Positions 20,701-32,050 are shown, counted from the stretch's first letter. The stretch: DNA of 64,000 nucleotides from Balaenoptera acutorostrata (GCF_949987535.1 NC_080079.1:8002001-8066000), one strand, 5' to 3'. Numbers and translations: made by a program. The notes: a model not told the origin generated them from the letters alone.

Positions 20701-22036
20701 AAAGACAGGAGACGTTGTACCAGCAGCAGGAGGAGGGCATTCTGGGTAACCTTGCCCTCTCAGACTTCTGCCAGCAGCCCAGCAGGCACCATCGCACCAC
20801 TGCCATGGGGGCCAGTGCAGTTCTTCCGGTGCATCTGGGCCTGGGACCTGGAGAGGGGGCGACAAGGACTGGGGAGCCCTCCCCACAGCTTGAAGCCAGC
20901 CTCCCTTTTCCCATAACCTCGCATGAGACTCGCTCTCCCGGGCTCCCAGCCAGGCTGTGGCTCAGACTTAATGGGATCACCCGCAAGGAGAGGCAGAAGT
21001 GGCACAGCCCTGGTAACCTCGGCTTCCTTTTCTGGAGAAGGCGAGCTGGACTTGAGTGTCTCCTAGACCCCGTGCCCGGATGAGCGTCACAAAGCTGTTT
21101 CCCACAGGCTGGGCCAGGAGGCCAGGGTTCCAGGTTAATTCAGTGAGAAGCTGTTCAGAGTTTCACCCACATGCAGCCAGGCCCATCTGGGGTAGGGCTG
21201 TGGGGACCACATGCCAGCGGCAGCCCCTGACTCCTCAGGGCACTGGGGTGGGTGGGAGGGACACCCAAATGAGCCTGCTGGGAGGCGTCCGGGGGTTTCA
21301 TCTCTCGGTGCCGAGCAGCCTTTGCTGGCAGCACGGGGGTGGGGTTCACCTCCCCAGTCACAACTTTCTGGAGCATCGATTTACCAGGTACATCAATCTA
21401 CCAGACGGAAACCAATTTAAAACACCATTTTACTGAAACAAAGATATTATGAATTAAACATAGAGTCTGCATGAACTCTGAAGATCAAACAGAGATACCT
21501 CAGAAATTTCACATTTTCGGAGAGCTGCTCTGAGTTACTGCTCCCAGGAGCCCAGATGCAAGTTTACCCTCCTCCGCTGGGGCTCCCCCAGGGCCGGCGG
21601 GAGGGCCGGCAGTGATCACTAGCTCCCGCCAGCACTCTAGAGTTTGCACGGGCACGTTTATTTTCACTGCACATGGAGGGGTCCAGCATTAATTACCTTA
21701 TCCGCGTCTCACAGGCAGAGGGAGGCGAAGCCATCAGAGTCACCGCGGCGGGCCACGCTCAGCCCACATGGAGCCCATGTCTTCGGACATGTGCTGCTAA
21801 CTGTTCTTCCCGTGCTCCTTCTGGGTTGTGTGCTCTGAGATGCCACATGGCTGCCTGGAGGTCTGGGGAAGCTGGCCTTGGCTGCTTCAGGAAAGTCATG
21901 ATTTGCTGAACAGCTGCACTGCCCCATGGTCCTGACTGCAGATAAAGGCTGATCTTGTCCACACAGTAGACTGGGAGAAGGTGGCCCTCTGGCCTTTGTT
22001 CAAGGACATTGCCACCTGGGTGCACACAGGTTGGTA
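20701..22036. other. GC-rich sequence, no gene assigned
   Basis: No transposon ends or coding domains recognised. Overlapping open frames (for example 20715-21083 and 21056-21436) on both strands have no family signature. Confidence 0.4.
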
Positions 22037-22052
22037 GAGGATGCCACACTTT

Positions 22053-22171
22053 TATTTTTTTTTGGCCACACCACGTGGCTTGTGGGATCTTAGTTCCCCG
22101 ACCAGGGATCAAACCCATGGCCCTGCAGTGGAAGCGCAGAGTCCTAACTACTGGACTGCCAGGGAAGTCCC
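22053..22171 (-). mobile_element. CHR-type SINE (short form)
   Basis: 'ggccacaccacgtggcttgtgggatcttagttccccgaccaggg' to 'ggactgccagggaagtcc'. A perfect 16-bp duplication gaggatgccacacttt lies at 22037-22052 and 22172-22187. The 245-codon minus-strand frame covering it is not a gene. Confidence 0.95.
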
Positions 22172-22187
22172 GAGGATGCCACACTTT

Positions 22188-22799
22188 GCCGAAGAATGTT
22201 CTGTCTTCCTTTCTCTTACCTGTACCAGGACTCGTGTGTGCATTTGGGAAGGGGTCTTGTGTCCAGGCAGGGCTGGAGCTGGCCTGGTCTGCGTCACCCT
22301 GACTTAGACCTTGTCCTGGGCACATGTTCCCACCTGGCCCACAGGTTGCTTCTGGGGCATGGGAGGAGAAGGCGGGGCCTGGGATGGTTCCAGAGGGAGG
22401 CTGCATGCGAACTCTCACTCCCCCTGTAGGCTTGGTGCAATGAGATGTTTGGTTGCTGAGGTGGCCCAGGTTATAAGTGGGAAAAGGGCCTGTCATCCCA
22501 CATGGGGACCTGAATTTGTCCTTCCCTCCAGCCTTGGTGGCGGCAGGTTATGCAAGGGCAGACGCAGGCCTGTGACATGCAACTCCCCTCTCTGTCTACC
22601 TCCTGTGAACCATGTTTTACCCCTGATTAGAAAACAGTTACATCAGAGTTCTGGTGGGGCCTGCGTTGGTGGGGGGAGTGCTTTTTGTAAGTCTCTGGGG
22701 TGCTGTCAGCACACAAACCATGACATACCCTTGCCGGGAAAAGACTCAGCTCCTTATTATTATAATAAATGGCAGTTATTAATAACCGTAGTACTAAAA
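22188..22799. other. no recognised gene
   Basis: GC-rich sequence turning AT-rich near 22750. No repeat or domain recognised. Confidence 0.4.
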
Positions 22800-23040
22800 A
22801 AGTGGAAATAATTCTGACAGCTAATACTGAGTGTTCAGCACAAGCCAGTGGCCATGATTTGTCCTTCATGGCACTAGCACATCTCAATGATCTTGTGATG
22901 AGTTCTGCTCTTGGGCCCATTTTACAGATGCAAAAACTGAGTCTTACCAAGGTAAGCGACTTGCTCCAAGTGGCACAGTGACTAAGAGGCAGCCTGGAAT
23001 CTGAGGGCTCAACCTCTCTGCTGTCACCTGTCAAATCCCG
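22800..23040 (-). repeat. MIR SINE fragment
   Basis: Reversed MIR: 'gcccattttacagatgcaaaaactgagtcttaccaaggtaagcgacttgctccaagtggcacagtgactaagaggcagcctggaatctgagg'. Confidence 0.75.
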
Positions 23041-23084
23041 ATCCCTTTTTCCACACCAGGCCTGGTGTTCTGGCTCTGTAGACA

Positions 23085-23278
23085 TGACTCCATCTTCATC
23101 TCATAGTGACCTTTGGGGCGGGTACTACATCGATGTTGTTGTATAGGCGGGGAAACTGGGGCTCAGAGAGGCTCAGTGATTTGCCCTAGTCACACAGCTA
23201 ATAGGTGGTGGACCAGGCACTGGAACCCTGGATGTCTGATTGAGATCCCTTCCTCTTTACCACTGGGCTGCAGCTCCA
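23085..23278 (-). repeat. MIR SINE fragment
   Basis: Reversed MIR: 'ggggaaactggggctcagagaggctcagtgatttgccctagtcacacagctaataggtggtggaccaggcactggaaccc', ending 'ctctttaccactgggctgc'. It lies close to another MIR of the same orientation. Confidence 0.78.
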
Positions 23279-24130
23279 TGCTGGTGGGGGGCTTCGGGGA
23301 AGAATATTCTTACCATTAAGGGGCCAAATCAGCTGAGGTCACAAGACAGGGGAGCTGCACAGGCCACGGTTCCACCATCCACCCTCCACCAGCCATGGAG
23401 CAGAGGCCACGGCCCCCGTGAGGGCTGCTTAGGAAAGGCTGAGCCACCGCGTTGTGGGGGACAGTGCACGGAGCAGCGCGGGGCACCTGACCTGACTCCG
23501 TGCATGTCTGGGCTTTGAGCCTTTGGCTTCTTGTCAAGTCGAAAAGCCATGTCTGGGCTTCTCCCCAGGCCTCTAAAAAAGCTCAATAACCAATAATTTT
23601 TCCATAATTAAATTGTAACATTGTCATCCTTTCAACAAAAATGACGTATTTGCGTTTCCCCTGTTCATCTAGTAATTCATGGTACACCTAGAAAATAGAG
23701 AGACAGCCAGGAACGTTCAGGGCCCTTTTGCTTTGTGTGCAGAGTCATTGCTTCATTCATCAACTGTCCTTGCTTGGGGGCTGGGGTCCCAGGCCTGCCC
23801 TCAGGGAGGGGTGTAGAAGTGTTTTGGGCAGCTATAAAACTAGGACTGTATTGATTGATTGACTGATTAATTCATTCAATGAATATTTATTGAGGATCTA
23901 TTATGTGCATGAAATTGATATTTAAAGTATTCATATTTTGCATTCATTTATTGGTTTTAAAATTGGAAAGTGCCTCGTGATGTGTTCTATAAAAACTCAA
24001 CAGACTTGTGACCTTGTGCACTTCTAGGATAAAGATCATCTTATAAATTGAAAATTAGATTGAGGTTTTGAGCATGCCCCATGATGTCATGTTTTGAATG
24101 AGAGCTAGAACCTGCCCCCCGTGTGTCTCC
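23279..24130. other. mostly unassigned; short old repeat at 23845-23915
   Basis: 'ttgattgattgactgattaattcattcaatgaatatttattgaggatctattatgtgc' near 23850 is the end of an L2/MIR-type repeat. The rest has no recognised content. Confidence 0.4.
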
Positions 24131-24139
24131 ACCCTGGTT

Positions 24140-24485
24140 ACATGATCATCTGGGGAGGTTTCATAAAGGACCCATTGCGTTGTCTGGGCCCCACGCCTAT
24201 AGATTCTGATTTGATAGCTTTGAGGTAGGGCCCTGGGGAAAAGGCATGCTTTTAAAAATCCCCACATGATTTTCATGTGCAGCCATATTGTGAGCCATTG
24301 GTCTATACAAGCAGTTCTTAACCTTAGCTGCACCCTAGAATCTTCTGGGGAGTTTTAAAAGCCCCCATGCTCAGGCTGCACCCAGTCCACTAAATCAGAA
24401 TGTCTGGTGGTGGCAGCCAGCTATCAATATATGTCAAAGCTCCCCCGGTGATTCCAATGTGCAGCTAAGACTGGGAACCTTTGGT
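24140..24485. repeat. MER5-like hAT DNA-transposon remnants
   Basis: Two pieces: 24150-24305 ('attgcgttgtctgggccccacgcctatagattctgatttgat...ccattggtc') and 24308-24485 ('gcagttcttaaccttagctgcaccctagaatcttctggggagttttaaaa...ctaaatcagaatgtctgg...gctaagactgggaacctttgg'). Both follow the MER5A/B consensus layout of inverted-terminal short elements. Confidence 0.7.
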
Positions 24486-24937
24486 CTGCACCCAATTATA
24501 ATCATAAATGGGTTGGAGACGGCATCACAGAGGATGTGAGGTTGGAGCTGGGTTTTGAAGGATGAATAGGAGTTTGCTAGGATCCACATAGGGGAAGAAG
24601 GGGCATTTCCCTGTAGAGAAACCAGCTTGTGTGAAGGTGGCAGAGCAGGAAGGCGAGTGGAAGGTTTGGAATGCAATGTGACTAGAGCAGAGACCGGGAG
24701 GCCATGAGGCTGGGAGAAAGGAATGCTGCGAGTCAGGCCACTGGCTCTGCCAGAGAAGACCAGGTAGGAAGCAACTGGATCTGTTTTTGTTATGGACATC
24801 CCTGCTGGTGATGGCTGGCCTGGAGGGCAAGGCTGGAGGTGGGGAGACCAACAACGAAGATGTTTCAAAAGCCCTGATGGGAGACAGGGAGACCCCAGAC
24901 CAAGGTGGAGGCTGGGGGGTGAAGGAGAGAGTGCCTT
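24486..24937. repeat. old repeat fragment, family unsure
   Basis: 'cacagaggatgtgaggttggagctgggttttgaaggatgaataggagtttgctagg' is a text often seen in old mammalian LINE or MIR-like repeats. A related stretch ('ggaggaggtaacatttgaattgggctttggaggttaagtaggagctc') occurs near 57395-57445. Confidence 0.4.
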
Positions 24938-24947
24938 CTGGAGACAC

Positions 24948-25093
24948 ATTTTATTTTATTCTATTTTATTTTATTATTTTTGGCCATGCTGCACGGCTTG
25001 CTTGTGGGATCTTAGTTCCCCGACCAGGGATCGAAACTGTGCCCCCTGCAGTGGAAGTGCAGAGTCCTAACCACTGGACTGCCAGGGAAGTCC
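24948..25093 (-). mobile_element. CHR-type SINE (short form)
   Basis: A TTTTA-rich tail then 'ggccatgctgcacggcttgcttgtgggatcttagttccccgacc' to 'ccactggactgccagggaagtcc'. The duplication ctggagacac lies at 24938-24947 and 25094-25103. Confidence 0.93.
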
Positions 25094-25189
25094 CTGGAGA
25101 CACTTGGTGGGTGGGTTTGAAACATGTCTGTGAGTTCTATGGCACTCTTCCCATGGAGAGCTGGCATTGATATCCCTGCCCTTGAATTG

Positions 25190-25585
25190 GGCTGATCTTC
25201 TAGGTGCCAGAATGCGGTGGAAGTAACAGAGCGAGGTTCTCTGGGGAGCCCTGACATCTCTAGAAAAATCTGACTGCCCTGAGGCTGCCATGCTGGGAGG
25301 AAGCCCAGGCCACGTGAAGAGGCCACGTGTACATGTTGGGTTCTGTCCAACAGACGCAGCTGAGGCCCCAGCTGCTATTAGCATCAACTGCCAGATATGC
25401 GAGTGAAGATGCCGCAGGATGATTCCAGACTCCAGTCCTGAGTCTTCCCAGCTACGGCTCCAGACACTGTGGAGCAGAGACAAGCTGTCCGGATGCCCTG
25501 CCTGAACTCCTGGCCTGTAGAATTCAATCCATGAATACAATAAAATGATTGCTTTAGACCACACAGCAATAGTTGCTGGAATAGA
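25190..25585 (+). mobile_element. possible MaLR-like LTR remnant
   Basis: 'ctgttctg/gtccaacagacgcagctgaggccccagctgctattagcatcaactgccagatatgcgagtgaagatgccgcagg' and 'tgcctgaactcctggcctgtagaattcaatccatgaatacaataaaatgattgctttagaccacacagcaatag' fit the 3' half of such LTRs. The open frame of 232 codons on the other strand has no domain. Confidence 0.45.
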
Positions 25586-25835
25586 TCCACTTGGGGAGCA
25601 GTCAGGGGCAGGGCTGAGGAGGATGGAGGCGTGAGAGATGCCCCCCTGCTTCTGGATCATTTTGTACCTGCTGGATCGGAGGGACCTGTGGACGCTGGCT
25701 GGAGGTGTCCAGGAGGTGGAGGAGCTCCTGGTGGCCAATGTCTGCTTCCCTCCCCGAAACATCACAGCCTCTGTCCTCTCTTCGAAGAGCTCTGCATGTC
25801 CCTGGACAGTTGCAGTAATTCCCCCACTACAGGGG
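25586..25835. other. no recognised gene or repeat
   Basis: A GC-rich spacer between an LTR remnant and MER5-like sequence. Confidence 0.35.
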
Positions 25836-26060
25836 GGATCCCTGCCCAGCAGCCTCAGTATCGCCTGGCACCTTGTTAGAGATGCAGACCCTGGGGCCCC
25901 AGCTGCAGTGTAACAAGCTCTCCAGGTGTTTCTGACACTGCCAAGGGCTGGGGAGCCCCGGTTTCCCTTAGTGTGGTGCCTCAGGCTTCCTTGTGACTGG
26001 AGTCACCTGGGCTGCCTGTTAAACATCCACGTGCCAGGGCCTCACCTCAAACCCTCTGAG
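25836..26060. repeat. MER5-like hAT remnants
   Basis: 'cagcctcagtatcgcctggcaccttgttagagatgcagaccctggggccccagc...aacaagctctccaggtg' followed by 'gagtcacctgggctgcctgttaaacatccacgtgccagggcctcacc'. Both are MER5A landmarks and probably come from two overlapping copies. Confidence 0.65.
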
Positions 26061-26068
26061 TGTCAGCG

Positions 26069-26090
26069 TGTGTGTGTGTGTGTGTGTGTC
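26069..26090. repeat. (GT)n microsatellite
   Basis: About ten GT units in a short tract just after the MER5-like sequence. Confidence 0.85.
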
Positions 26091-26194
26091 TGTGGGTCTC
26101 TAGGTGTCAGGGTGTGTGTGCACATGTGCGTAGCTTCTCTGAGCTCCCAGGGTGTCTGCCCACTGGTAAGAAGCCCTCTCTATCTGTTGTGTTG

Positions 26195-26400
26195 AGCTGA
26201 CAGCTGCCAGGCCCTGTGCTAAGTGCTTTAGTCGGTGATGGATGACAGATGCTATGAGGTCATTTTCATGGCAGCTTAGCGGTGGACAACAGAATCATCC
26301 CCATTACCCAGGCGAGTGAATGGGGATCCCAGGCTCAGGCACTCCCCAGCCTCTCTGATTGGTAGGGGGCTGATCTGGGATGACTCCAGGGCCCAATGCT
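26195..26400 (-). repeat. probable MIR fragment
   Basis: 'gctgccaggccctgtgctaagtgctttagtc', 'gaatcatccccattacccaggcgagtgaatgg' and 'gggctgatctgggatgactcc' follow reversed MIR order but are badly worn. Confidence 0.4.
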
Positions 26401-26845
26401 TAGCTGTGCTCATGAACTCACAGTATCCCTGACCCAGCAAGAATCCCCGGGTAATTGCTTCAGGCTAAAGGGCAGGGCCCTTGGTTCACATGCCAGTCCT
26501 GGAATCCTGCCTCGGCTGGCATCTCCGCCCAAACCTCCCCATCCCTCTTGAACACCCTACATCAATTCACAGACTCAACACAGTGAAACCTCCTTGGGCT
26601 CCCTGCAACCATAGAGGAACCGAGAGAGGCCGACCCCAGCAGGTCACCAGGCCTCGCGCTGGGGAGAGTTACTGCCCCTTGGAGCCAGGGACCAAAGCGG
26701 TTGGCAGTGTCTTGATGCTTGCAGAGGCCGGCAGCCTGGCACTGGGCCGGACCTCAGTGTCCCTTCACTGTGGACACACGTGGGCCAACAGAGTGAGATG
26801 GAGTACACTGCTGATTCCAGCATGTCACTTTGCTGCTGAAATATG
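26401..26845. other. no recognised gene
   Basis: A GC-rich stretch. The 122-codon open frame at 26481-26849 has no recognisable domain. Confidence 0.35.
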
Positions 26846-27100
26846 CTGATTTAAGAGAATCAGAGAGAGTGGTTTATTTACTGCCAAAGTCGTTTCAAAT
26901 GGAATTAGAAACATAAATCGAATTTGCTACGGCTTTGCTTCCTCTTTAACCACCTCCAGAATATAGCATTTGCATGAACTCTGTGTACAGGCAGAAAACT
27001 AGGCTGGTAGAGAAAGCTAGGGCAGCACCTCGGAGTCAGGAAATGAATCAACCCATTCATTTATTGTTATTAAAGTGACATGAATAAATTATAACCCAGT
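26846..27100. other. candidate conserved non-coding element
   Basis: AT-rich sequence, free of any repeat I know, inside a GC-rich area. It contains an octamer motif ATTTGCAT (about 26967-26974) and looks uniform and unworn. This is an impression from composition and motif content only. Confidence 0.25.
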
Positions 27101-27174
27101 AGGACCCGCTAGGACTTCAGCTTCACTGGAGCACTTGTGCATGTCACGGAGGGTCCATCCACCCAGCGGTTCTG

Positions 27175-27335
27175 GGAGCAGGTAGGACAGGTTCATTATT
27201 AGCCCCAAGTTGCAGGAAAGGAAACCAAGGCTCGGACATTAAGGGATATGGCTGGGTCACACCGCCGGGGATGGGAGCCGCCATCAACCCGGGTCACTCT
27301 GCTCCAAATCCAGGGCACGTTCTCCAATCTGATGA
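27175..27335 (-). repeat. MIR SINE fragment
   Basis: 'ggttcattattagccccaagttgcaggaaaggaaaccaaggctcggacattaagg...gggtcacaccgcc...aacccgggtcactctgctccaaa' is reversed MIR. Confidence 0.6.
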
Positions 27336-27495
27336 TGATATTCATAAAGCCACGACTTTCATCCCTGCCGATCACCCTATGTGATTATATTCTGTCACCA
27401 TAACCTAGAGTAGGAAGAGGTGTGATTTTGGGCCCCAGACCCCATCCTGAGCTTGCACCAGCACTATTGAGAGTAGTGGGAAATGAGGGGTAGGG

Positions 27496-27662
27496 CTGCC
27501 AGCAAAAATAGAGGACACACGGTTACCTTTGCATTTCAGATCAACTACGAATACTTTCTTAGTATAAGTATATCCCCAATACTGCATGTGACTACTTATG
27601 TTAAAAATTTGTTATCTGAAATGCAAATTTCACTAGGCATCCCGTATTGGTGTTTGCTAACT
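27496..27662 (+). repeat. MER53-like palindromic DNA transposon, near complete
   Basis: Left end 'ggctgccagcaaaaatagaggacac...tttgcatttcagatcaactacgaatactttcttagtataagtat' and right end 'ttatgttaaaaatttgttatctgaaatgcaaatttcactaggcatcccgtattggtgtttgctaac' are inverted copies of each other around a short centre, the layout of this non-autonomous hAT-like family. Confidence 0.7.
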
Positions 27663-27949
27663 CCTGTATCCTGAGAGGAGGAGGCCTTGTTCCTTGTTCC
27701 CTTTCAAGCCCCGGACCCTCTCACTGTGCAGAACACCGGACCCTATTTTCCCAGTCAGCTCTTGAGGGGCAAGGACCCTGCACTGTCAAGCAGGATAGAC
27801 TCAGGATCACAGAGGGGAGGCGTGAGAGCCAGACGCCCTTTTCTGAGGGACTCTGCAGATAGATGTGGACTTGGCCCTTCTGGCCATGGCATGGTGGACC
27901 TCTTCTTTGCCAGCGTCAGTAGCCTGGCCCCTCTGGAGAGAGAAGTCAG
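27663..27949. other. no recognised gene
   Basis: GC-rich sequence. The 223-codon frame at 27687-28358 crosses into MIR sequence and is not credible as a gene. Confidence 0.35.
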
Positions 27950-28115
27950 GGTAGGGCCTGGCTTGGCCTTGGGCAAGTCTCTTCACTTTTCCATGTCTCA
28001 GTTTCCTCATCCGCAAAAGGAGGGTGCTCACCGCCCCCCCTTCTCCCAGGTTGTCATGGGGAGCAGATGTGTCAGTATTTTGAGATGCTCTGGGCATGGC
28101 ATCAGGTACACTGCC
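27950..28115 (+). repeat. MIR SINE fragment
   Basis: 'ggccttgggcaagtctcttcacttttccatgtctcagtttcctcatccgcaaaaggagg' is the unmistakable forward MIR core. Confidence 0.8.
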
Positions 28116-28779
28116 AGATCGCTGAACCCAGAGCCCCAGCTGGCTCAGGGGGAGGGGAGGGATGATGCAGGATTATTGGGGATGCATAGCATCTTTGCTC
28201 AGGGAGCATTATTTATATGTATTTTAAAAGAAGCACGATACCACCTGTTTATCTGCTTATTAAAATTCTGGGTTTGGAGGGATTTTATTAGGACTGGATG
28301 GCAATCTCTTTGTGGAGGAAGCATTGCCATTGGCAGGAATGGGCTTAAAGCCCTCTGAGACCCTGGACATCGTTCCAGCCCCAGGATGGTCCCAACGTCC
28401 AGAACCCACGTGGCTGTGAGCCCCCGGGGGTGGAGAGCAGGTCAGAGTGTCCCTGTGTCCCAGCACTGGGCCTGGCCATTGTGTGAACCCCCCAACATTT
28501 ATTGACAGAATGGGGGGCAAAATGGGTGGTCTGAGTAGAATCTGCATGGCTTAGAATAAACTCCAGTGCAAAGCACATCCCTGGAGTGTGGAGGTGAGTG
28601 TCCTCCGTGGAGAGTTCCTGCCAGCTCCACTTAAGTCTCTTTGACAGCCTGAGACACTACACAAAGTCCCTGGCCCAGGTATTATTGGACATGTACATGT
28701 ATTTTTTTCTTCTTTAATAAGAGGAAACTTCAGCAGAGATGATGGAAGGAGAGATGGGGCAGTAGCCTTTATGATAAAC
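28116..28779. other. no recognised gene or repeat
   Basis: Mixed sequence. Short frames only. Confidence 0.35.
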
Positions 28780-28950
28780 GAGGCACAAAAATGGCCATTT
28801 ATGTATAATTACTTATAATCCTCACAACAACATTGCAAGGTGGGTTTTATTGTTATTCCCATTTTACACATGAGGTTAAGTGACTTTCTCAAGGTCACAG
28901 AGCCAGCAAGTGGCAGAGCTAGAACCTGAACCCAGGCCATCTTGCTCTGC
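28780..28950 (-). repeat. MIR SINE fragment
   Basis: 'taatcctcacaacaacattgcaaggtgggttttattgttattcccattttacacatgaggttaagtgactttctcaaggtcacagagccagcaagtggcagagctagaacctgaaccc' is a very clear reversed MIR. Confidence 0.9.
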
Positions 28951-29959
28951 AGGGGCCTCACCCGACTGGCTCATCTGTGTTTCCCAACCCCTTCCTGTCC
29001 CACCCACGCTAGCACAGCTGGACCGAACGGTCCCATCGAGGGTCCTGCAGCTGCAGGTCTCTGGCAACACATGATCTTTTGTTTTCTGAAACCCAAATCC
29101 CCCATGAGCCTGTCCTCCAGGGACAGGCTGTGTGCCCTCCATTCTTCTTCCTCTGTTTCTCTCTCTCCAGAAATGTAGTTAGATCACCTTGAATAAGATG
29201 TTTAATCCTTGGCCAATAAGCCCACACCTGGAGTAGAGGAACCATCAATAATCATGAGATTTATTGCATCAAATTCCTGGGTTAGTGTAAAGAATGTTCA
29301 GCTCATGGGGAAACCCAAGAAGCTGGTACCACCGTGTAAGCCCCACCAGCCCGGAGGAGAGACTCAGCGTCTCCCCTCCCGTGTCTTCCCTGGGGCCCAG
29401 AGAGCTGGCAGGGGTTGGCTGCTGTCTTTTTGAACATCTCCTCTTGTCCTGACTGTCAGGATTTGACATGCTCCATCTTGAAGCTGAAGTCTACAAGAAT
29501 ACAAGTTCTTTGAAATCAGACATGGTGGGTAATTTGGGGGAACATATTTCAACTTCAAGATGGATTATGATCACGCAGGTATTTGGAGAGCTTCATTTTG
29601 TCTTTTAACGTGGATTAAAGAGGAAAGCTGCTTGCCATGGCGTGCGTTTTAGTCATTTACAAACAGCTGTTCAACCATTTGTTCATTCAACAATTATTTG
29701 CTGAATGCCTACTCTGTGCTGGGCTCTGTGCCAGGCCATGGGGATTGAGACCGGCTGACATTCGTGGCTTCCTGGAGGCCCCCACCCAGCCTGGCCAAGG
29801 AGCGGCTCCAGGAAGACCACCACAGTCAGGGCTGGCTGGGTCCTCCTTCCTGATGCTCTAATGCAGCGTTCGGTGGGACCGTTTGGAGGAAATGAGTCAG
29901 CAACAGCTCTGGAGTGCAGCTCACAGCCCAGCGTGTTGGGTCTTCTTTCTCCCTCCCAG
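28951..29959. other. mostly unassigned; short L2/MIR-type end at 29665-29745
   Basis: 'ccatttgttcattcaacaattatttgctgaatgcctactctgtgctgggctctgtgccagg' is an L2/MIR-like end. The rest has no recognised content. Confidence 0.4.
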
Positions 29960-30200
29960 GAAGAGGCTAAGAAAGAGCGGTCCAGAGTCTGGATTCAAAC
30001 ATCTGTCCCTGCCACTTCCTGGCTGGGTGGCCTTGGGCAAGTTAACCTCCCTGAAGCTCTTCTCTAGGAAAGCAGGGATAAGGGTCACACCCACCTCATG
30101 AAGGCATCGTGAGGATAAAAGGAGGCGGCACACACAGTGCTTCTCGTTCGCGGGCACACGGCGTGCGCACAAACGGCAGTGGGCACTTACTGTCCTTAGG
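29960..30200 (+). repeat. MIR SINE fragment
   Basis: 'gtccagagtctggattcaaacatctgtccctgccacttcctggctgggtggccttgggcaagttaacctccctgaagctcttc...cctcatgaaggcatcgtgaggataaaagg' is forward MIR. Confidence 0.85.
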
Positions 30201-30224
30201 ATTACTTACACCCTCTGGGGGTTG

Positions 30225-30700
30225 AATAGTGAAGTTTCACATGAGCAGCCACTTCTGATCACGCTGCTGCCCGGCTCAGGGGTCCTAACAGCCCTCCCTG
30301 CTGCCAGCAGTTCCCCTCCTGCCGTCAGGGCCTTTGCCACCCCCGTCCCCAAGCAGGCTGCCCAGCCGAGGCTCTTGCAGGTGCACGAGGCTGCCCTCAA
30401 GCAGACGTGGAGCAAAGCGCTCCTCAGAAGGCTCTGGCTTGCTGCTCCCTGCCCTGGGCAGTGTGCCCCGCTCTCTGGTATGTCTTTCTGCCCTTGGAGT
30501 CTCCCTGGTCAGTACCCTCTATGCAGGCACATCTCAGGAGCCACACCATCCAGGAAGCCTTCCTGGATTTCCCCTCTTTCACAGCACTTTGCCTCTTCCT
30601 CCATGATTCCTTTCACCTTGGCTGATGAGCCCTCCGGGGCAGAGGTTGGGTTTTCCTGATCCTGTGCCCGATGCGAGTAGGCACTTCTGCCACGCTGCCC
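30225..30700 (+). repeat. probable L2 LINE fragment
   Basis: 'ccaggaagccttcctggatttcccctctttcacagcactttgcctcttcc' and 'gatgagccctccggggcagaggttgg' follow the L2 3'-end layout. The earlier part is less certain. Confidence 0.5.
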
Positions 30701-31465
30701 AGGCCTGCATCGGGGATGTGGACAGTGGTTGCACAGGGTGTGGCGTGCGTGGCCGGACGTGCCTGAGGTCTGAGGCTGGAGGAAGAAGCAGCTGCTTCCA
30801 CTTGCCAGTCTTTGCCAGCTCAGTGCCCGGGGGCTGGGAAAGGCAGGGCTGAGGCCCTGGGGGGACAGGCAATGCTCCAGGGAGAGAGCTGGTGTCTGGG
30901 TTTGTTTATTTGAGGGAGCAGTGACTCATGTTTGCAGGCTGCTCTCTGTGAATGGTTCCAGTTTTGCAAACACCCCTGGGCAGGACGGCTGACACGAGAG
31001 CTAGGCTTCCTCCCATAGGACATTGCTTGTGAGCATTCCAAGCGGGCGACCTTCGCTCTCCTGCCTTGGGCTGCACTTTCCTCCTGGCTACAGTGAGTGG
31101 AGCTGACATTTGGGGGGACACAGACAGAGGTGTCCTCGAGTTCATGGTCGGGGGAGGCAGGATGGATTGATAGGCAAGTTCAGGAATCACAGAACACTCC
31201 TCTTGGTCACCCAGACGCTGGGGGGGACTCATCACGACATCCTCCTCTCCTGACCTCAGCCCCAGGATGCCGTGCTCAGGCCACAGTGGGGCCTGTGTGG
31301 CCAGTGTGGCTCGTGGACCCCAGGCCTGCGCGATGCCCCAGGGAAGAGAAGGTTCTCCATCTAATAGGTTTGGGAAATCCCTTGTGTGGCAGTTCACGTT
31401 GTCTAATAACACTTTAAAGGCCCCTGAGAAGTCCTGCGAGAAAGAAGCATACTTGACTTTATTTA
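30701..31465. other. GC-rich sequence, no gene assigned
   Basis: Opposing open frames at 30906-31412 (-) and 31097-31417 (+) overlap and lack any recognisable domain. Confidence 0.4.
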
Positions 31466-31469
31466 AACC

Positions 31470-31668
31470 AGGAGTCAGCCATTTTTTCTGGAAAGGACCA
31501 GGTAGTAAATATTTGAGGCTTTGCAGGCTGTTCCTTTCTGTCTCAGCGACTCCATTCAGCTGCTGTCGTGTGGAAGAAGCCGTAGCCAGTACCTAAATCA
31601 ATGACCCAATTAAGCTTTATTTCCAGATAGGAATTGGGCTGGATTTGGCCTGGGATCCCTGATTTCAA
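31470..31668 (+). repeat. hAT-Charlie-type non-autonomous DNA transposon
   Basis: 'aggagtcagccattttttctggaaaggaccaggtagtaaatatttgaggctttgcagg' and 'caattaagctttatttccagataggaattgggctggatttggcc' match the well-known short element whose ends read 'ggtcrgcaaa' inverted. Confidence 0.7.
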
Positions 31669-31779
31669 CCATCCTCTCCCTCTGCCCCTCCCCACAGTGT
31701 TTTATGGGGTGCCTGGCACGTGCCGAGAGCAGGTTTGAGCACAGCTGCTTGTTCCCAAGTCAGGGTGATTATGTTTCAG

Positions 31780-32050
31780 CAAGAGCATCCACTCTTTAAG
31801 CTACTGTGACACCCACAACATGAATAATTCAAGACCAATTTCCCGCAGCGTGGATGGAGGGCAGGGCGTGATTATGCAGGAGCTCTGGTGGCGCGGACAT
31901 GGGCAGTACAGAAAGCCCAGTTGATGACTCATTTAGCCAGCAGATTCGCAGTTATGGAATTCATGACACATTTTAAACCTTTGAAAGGGACATTTACATT
32001 ATTTCACATTTTGCACAAAGGAAGTCTTTCTTAACATTTTCAAGTCATCC
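31780..32050. other. candidate conserved non-coding element
   Basis: A repeat-free stretch with an AP-1 site TGACTCA (31925-31931) and AT-rich homeodomain-like motifs. It stands out as unworn between a DNA transposon and an L1, but conservation is not shown. Confidence 0.25.

Noticed and set aside
21759..22496. 245-codon open frame on the minus strand
   Set aside because: It runs straight through a CHR SINE and its target duplications. No domain is recognisable, and competing frames exist on the plus strand.
25067..25765. 232-codon open frame on the minus strand
   Set aside because: It overlaps an LTR-like remnant and the end of a SINE, with no family signature. GC-rich sequence readily gives such frames.
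27687..28358. 223-codon open frame on the plus strand
   Set aside because: It includes a clear MIR core (27950-28115), has opposed frames, and no domain.
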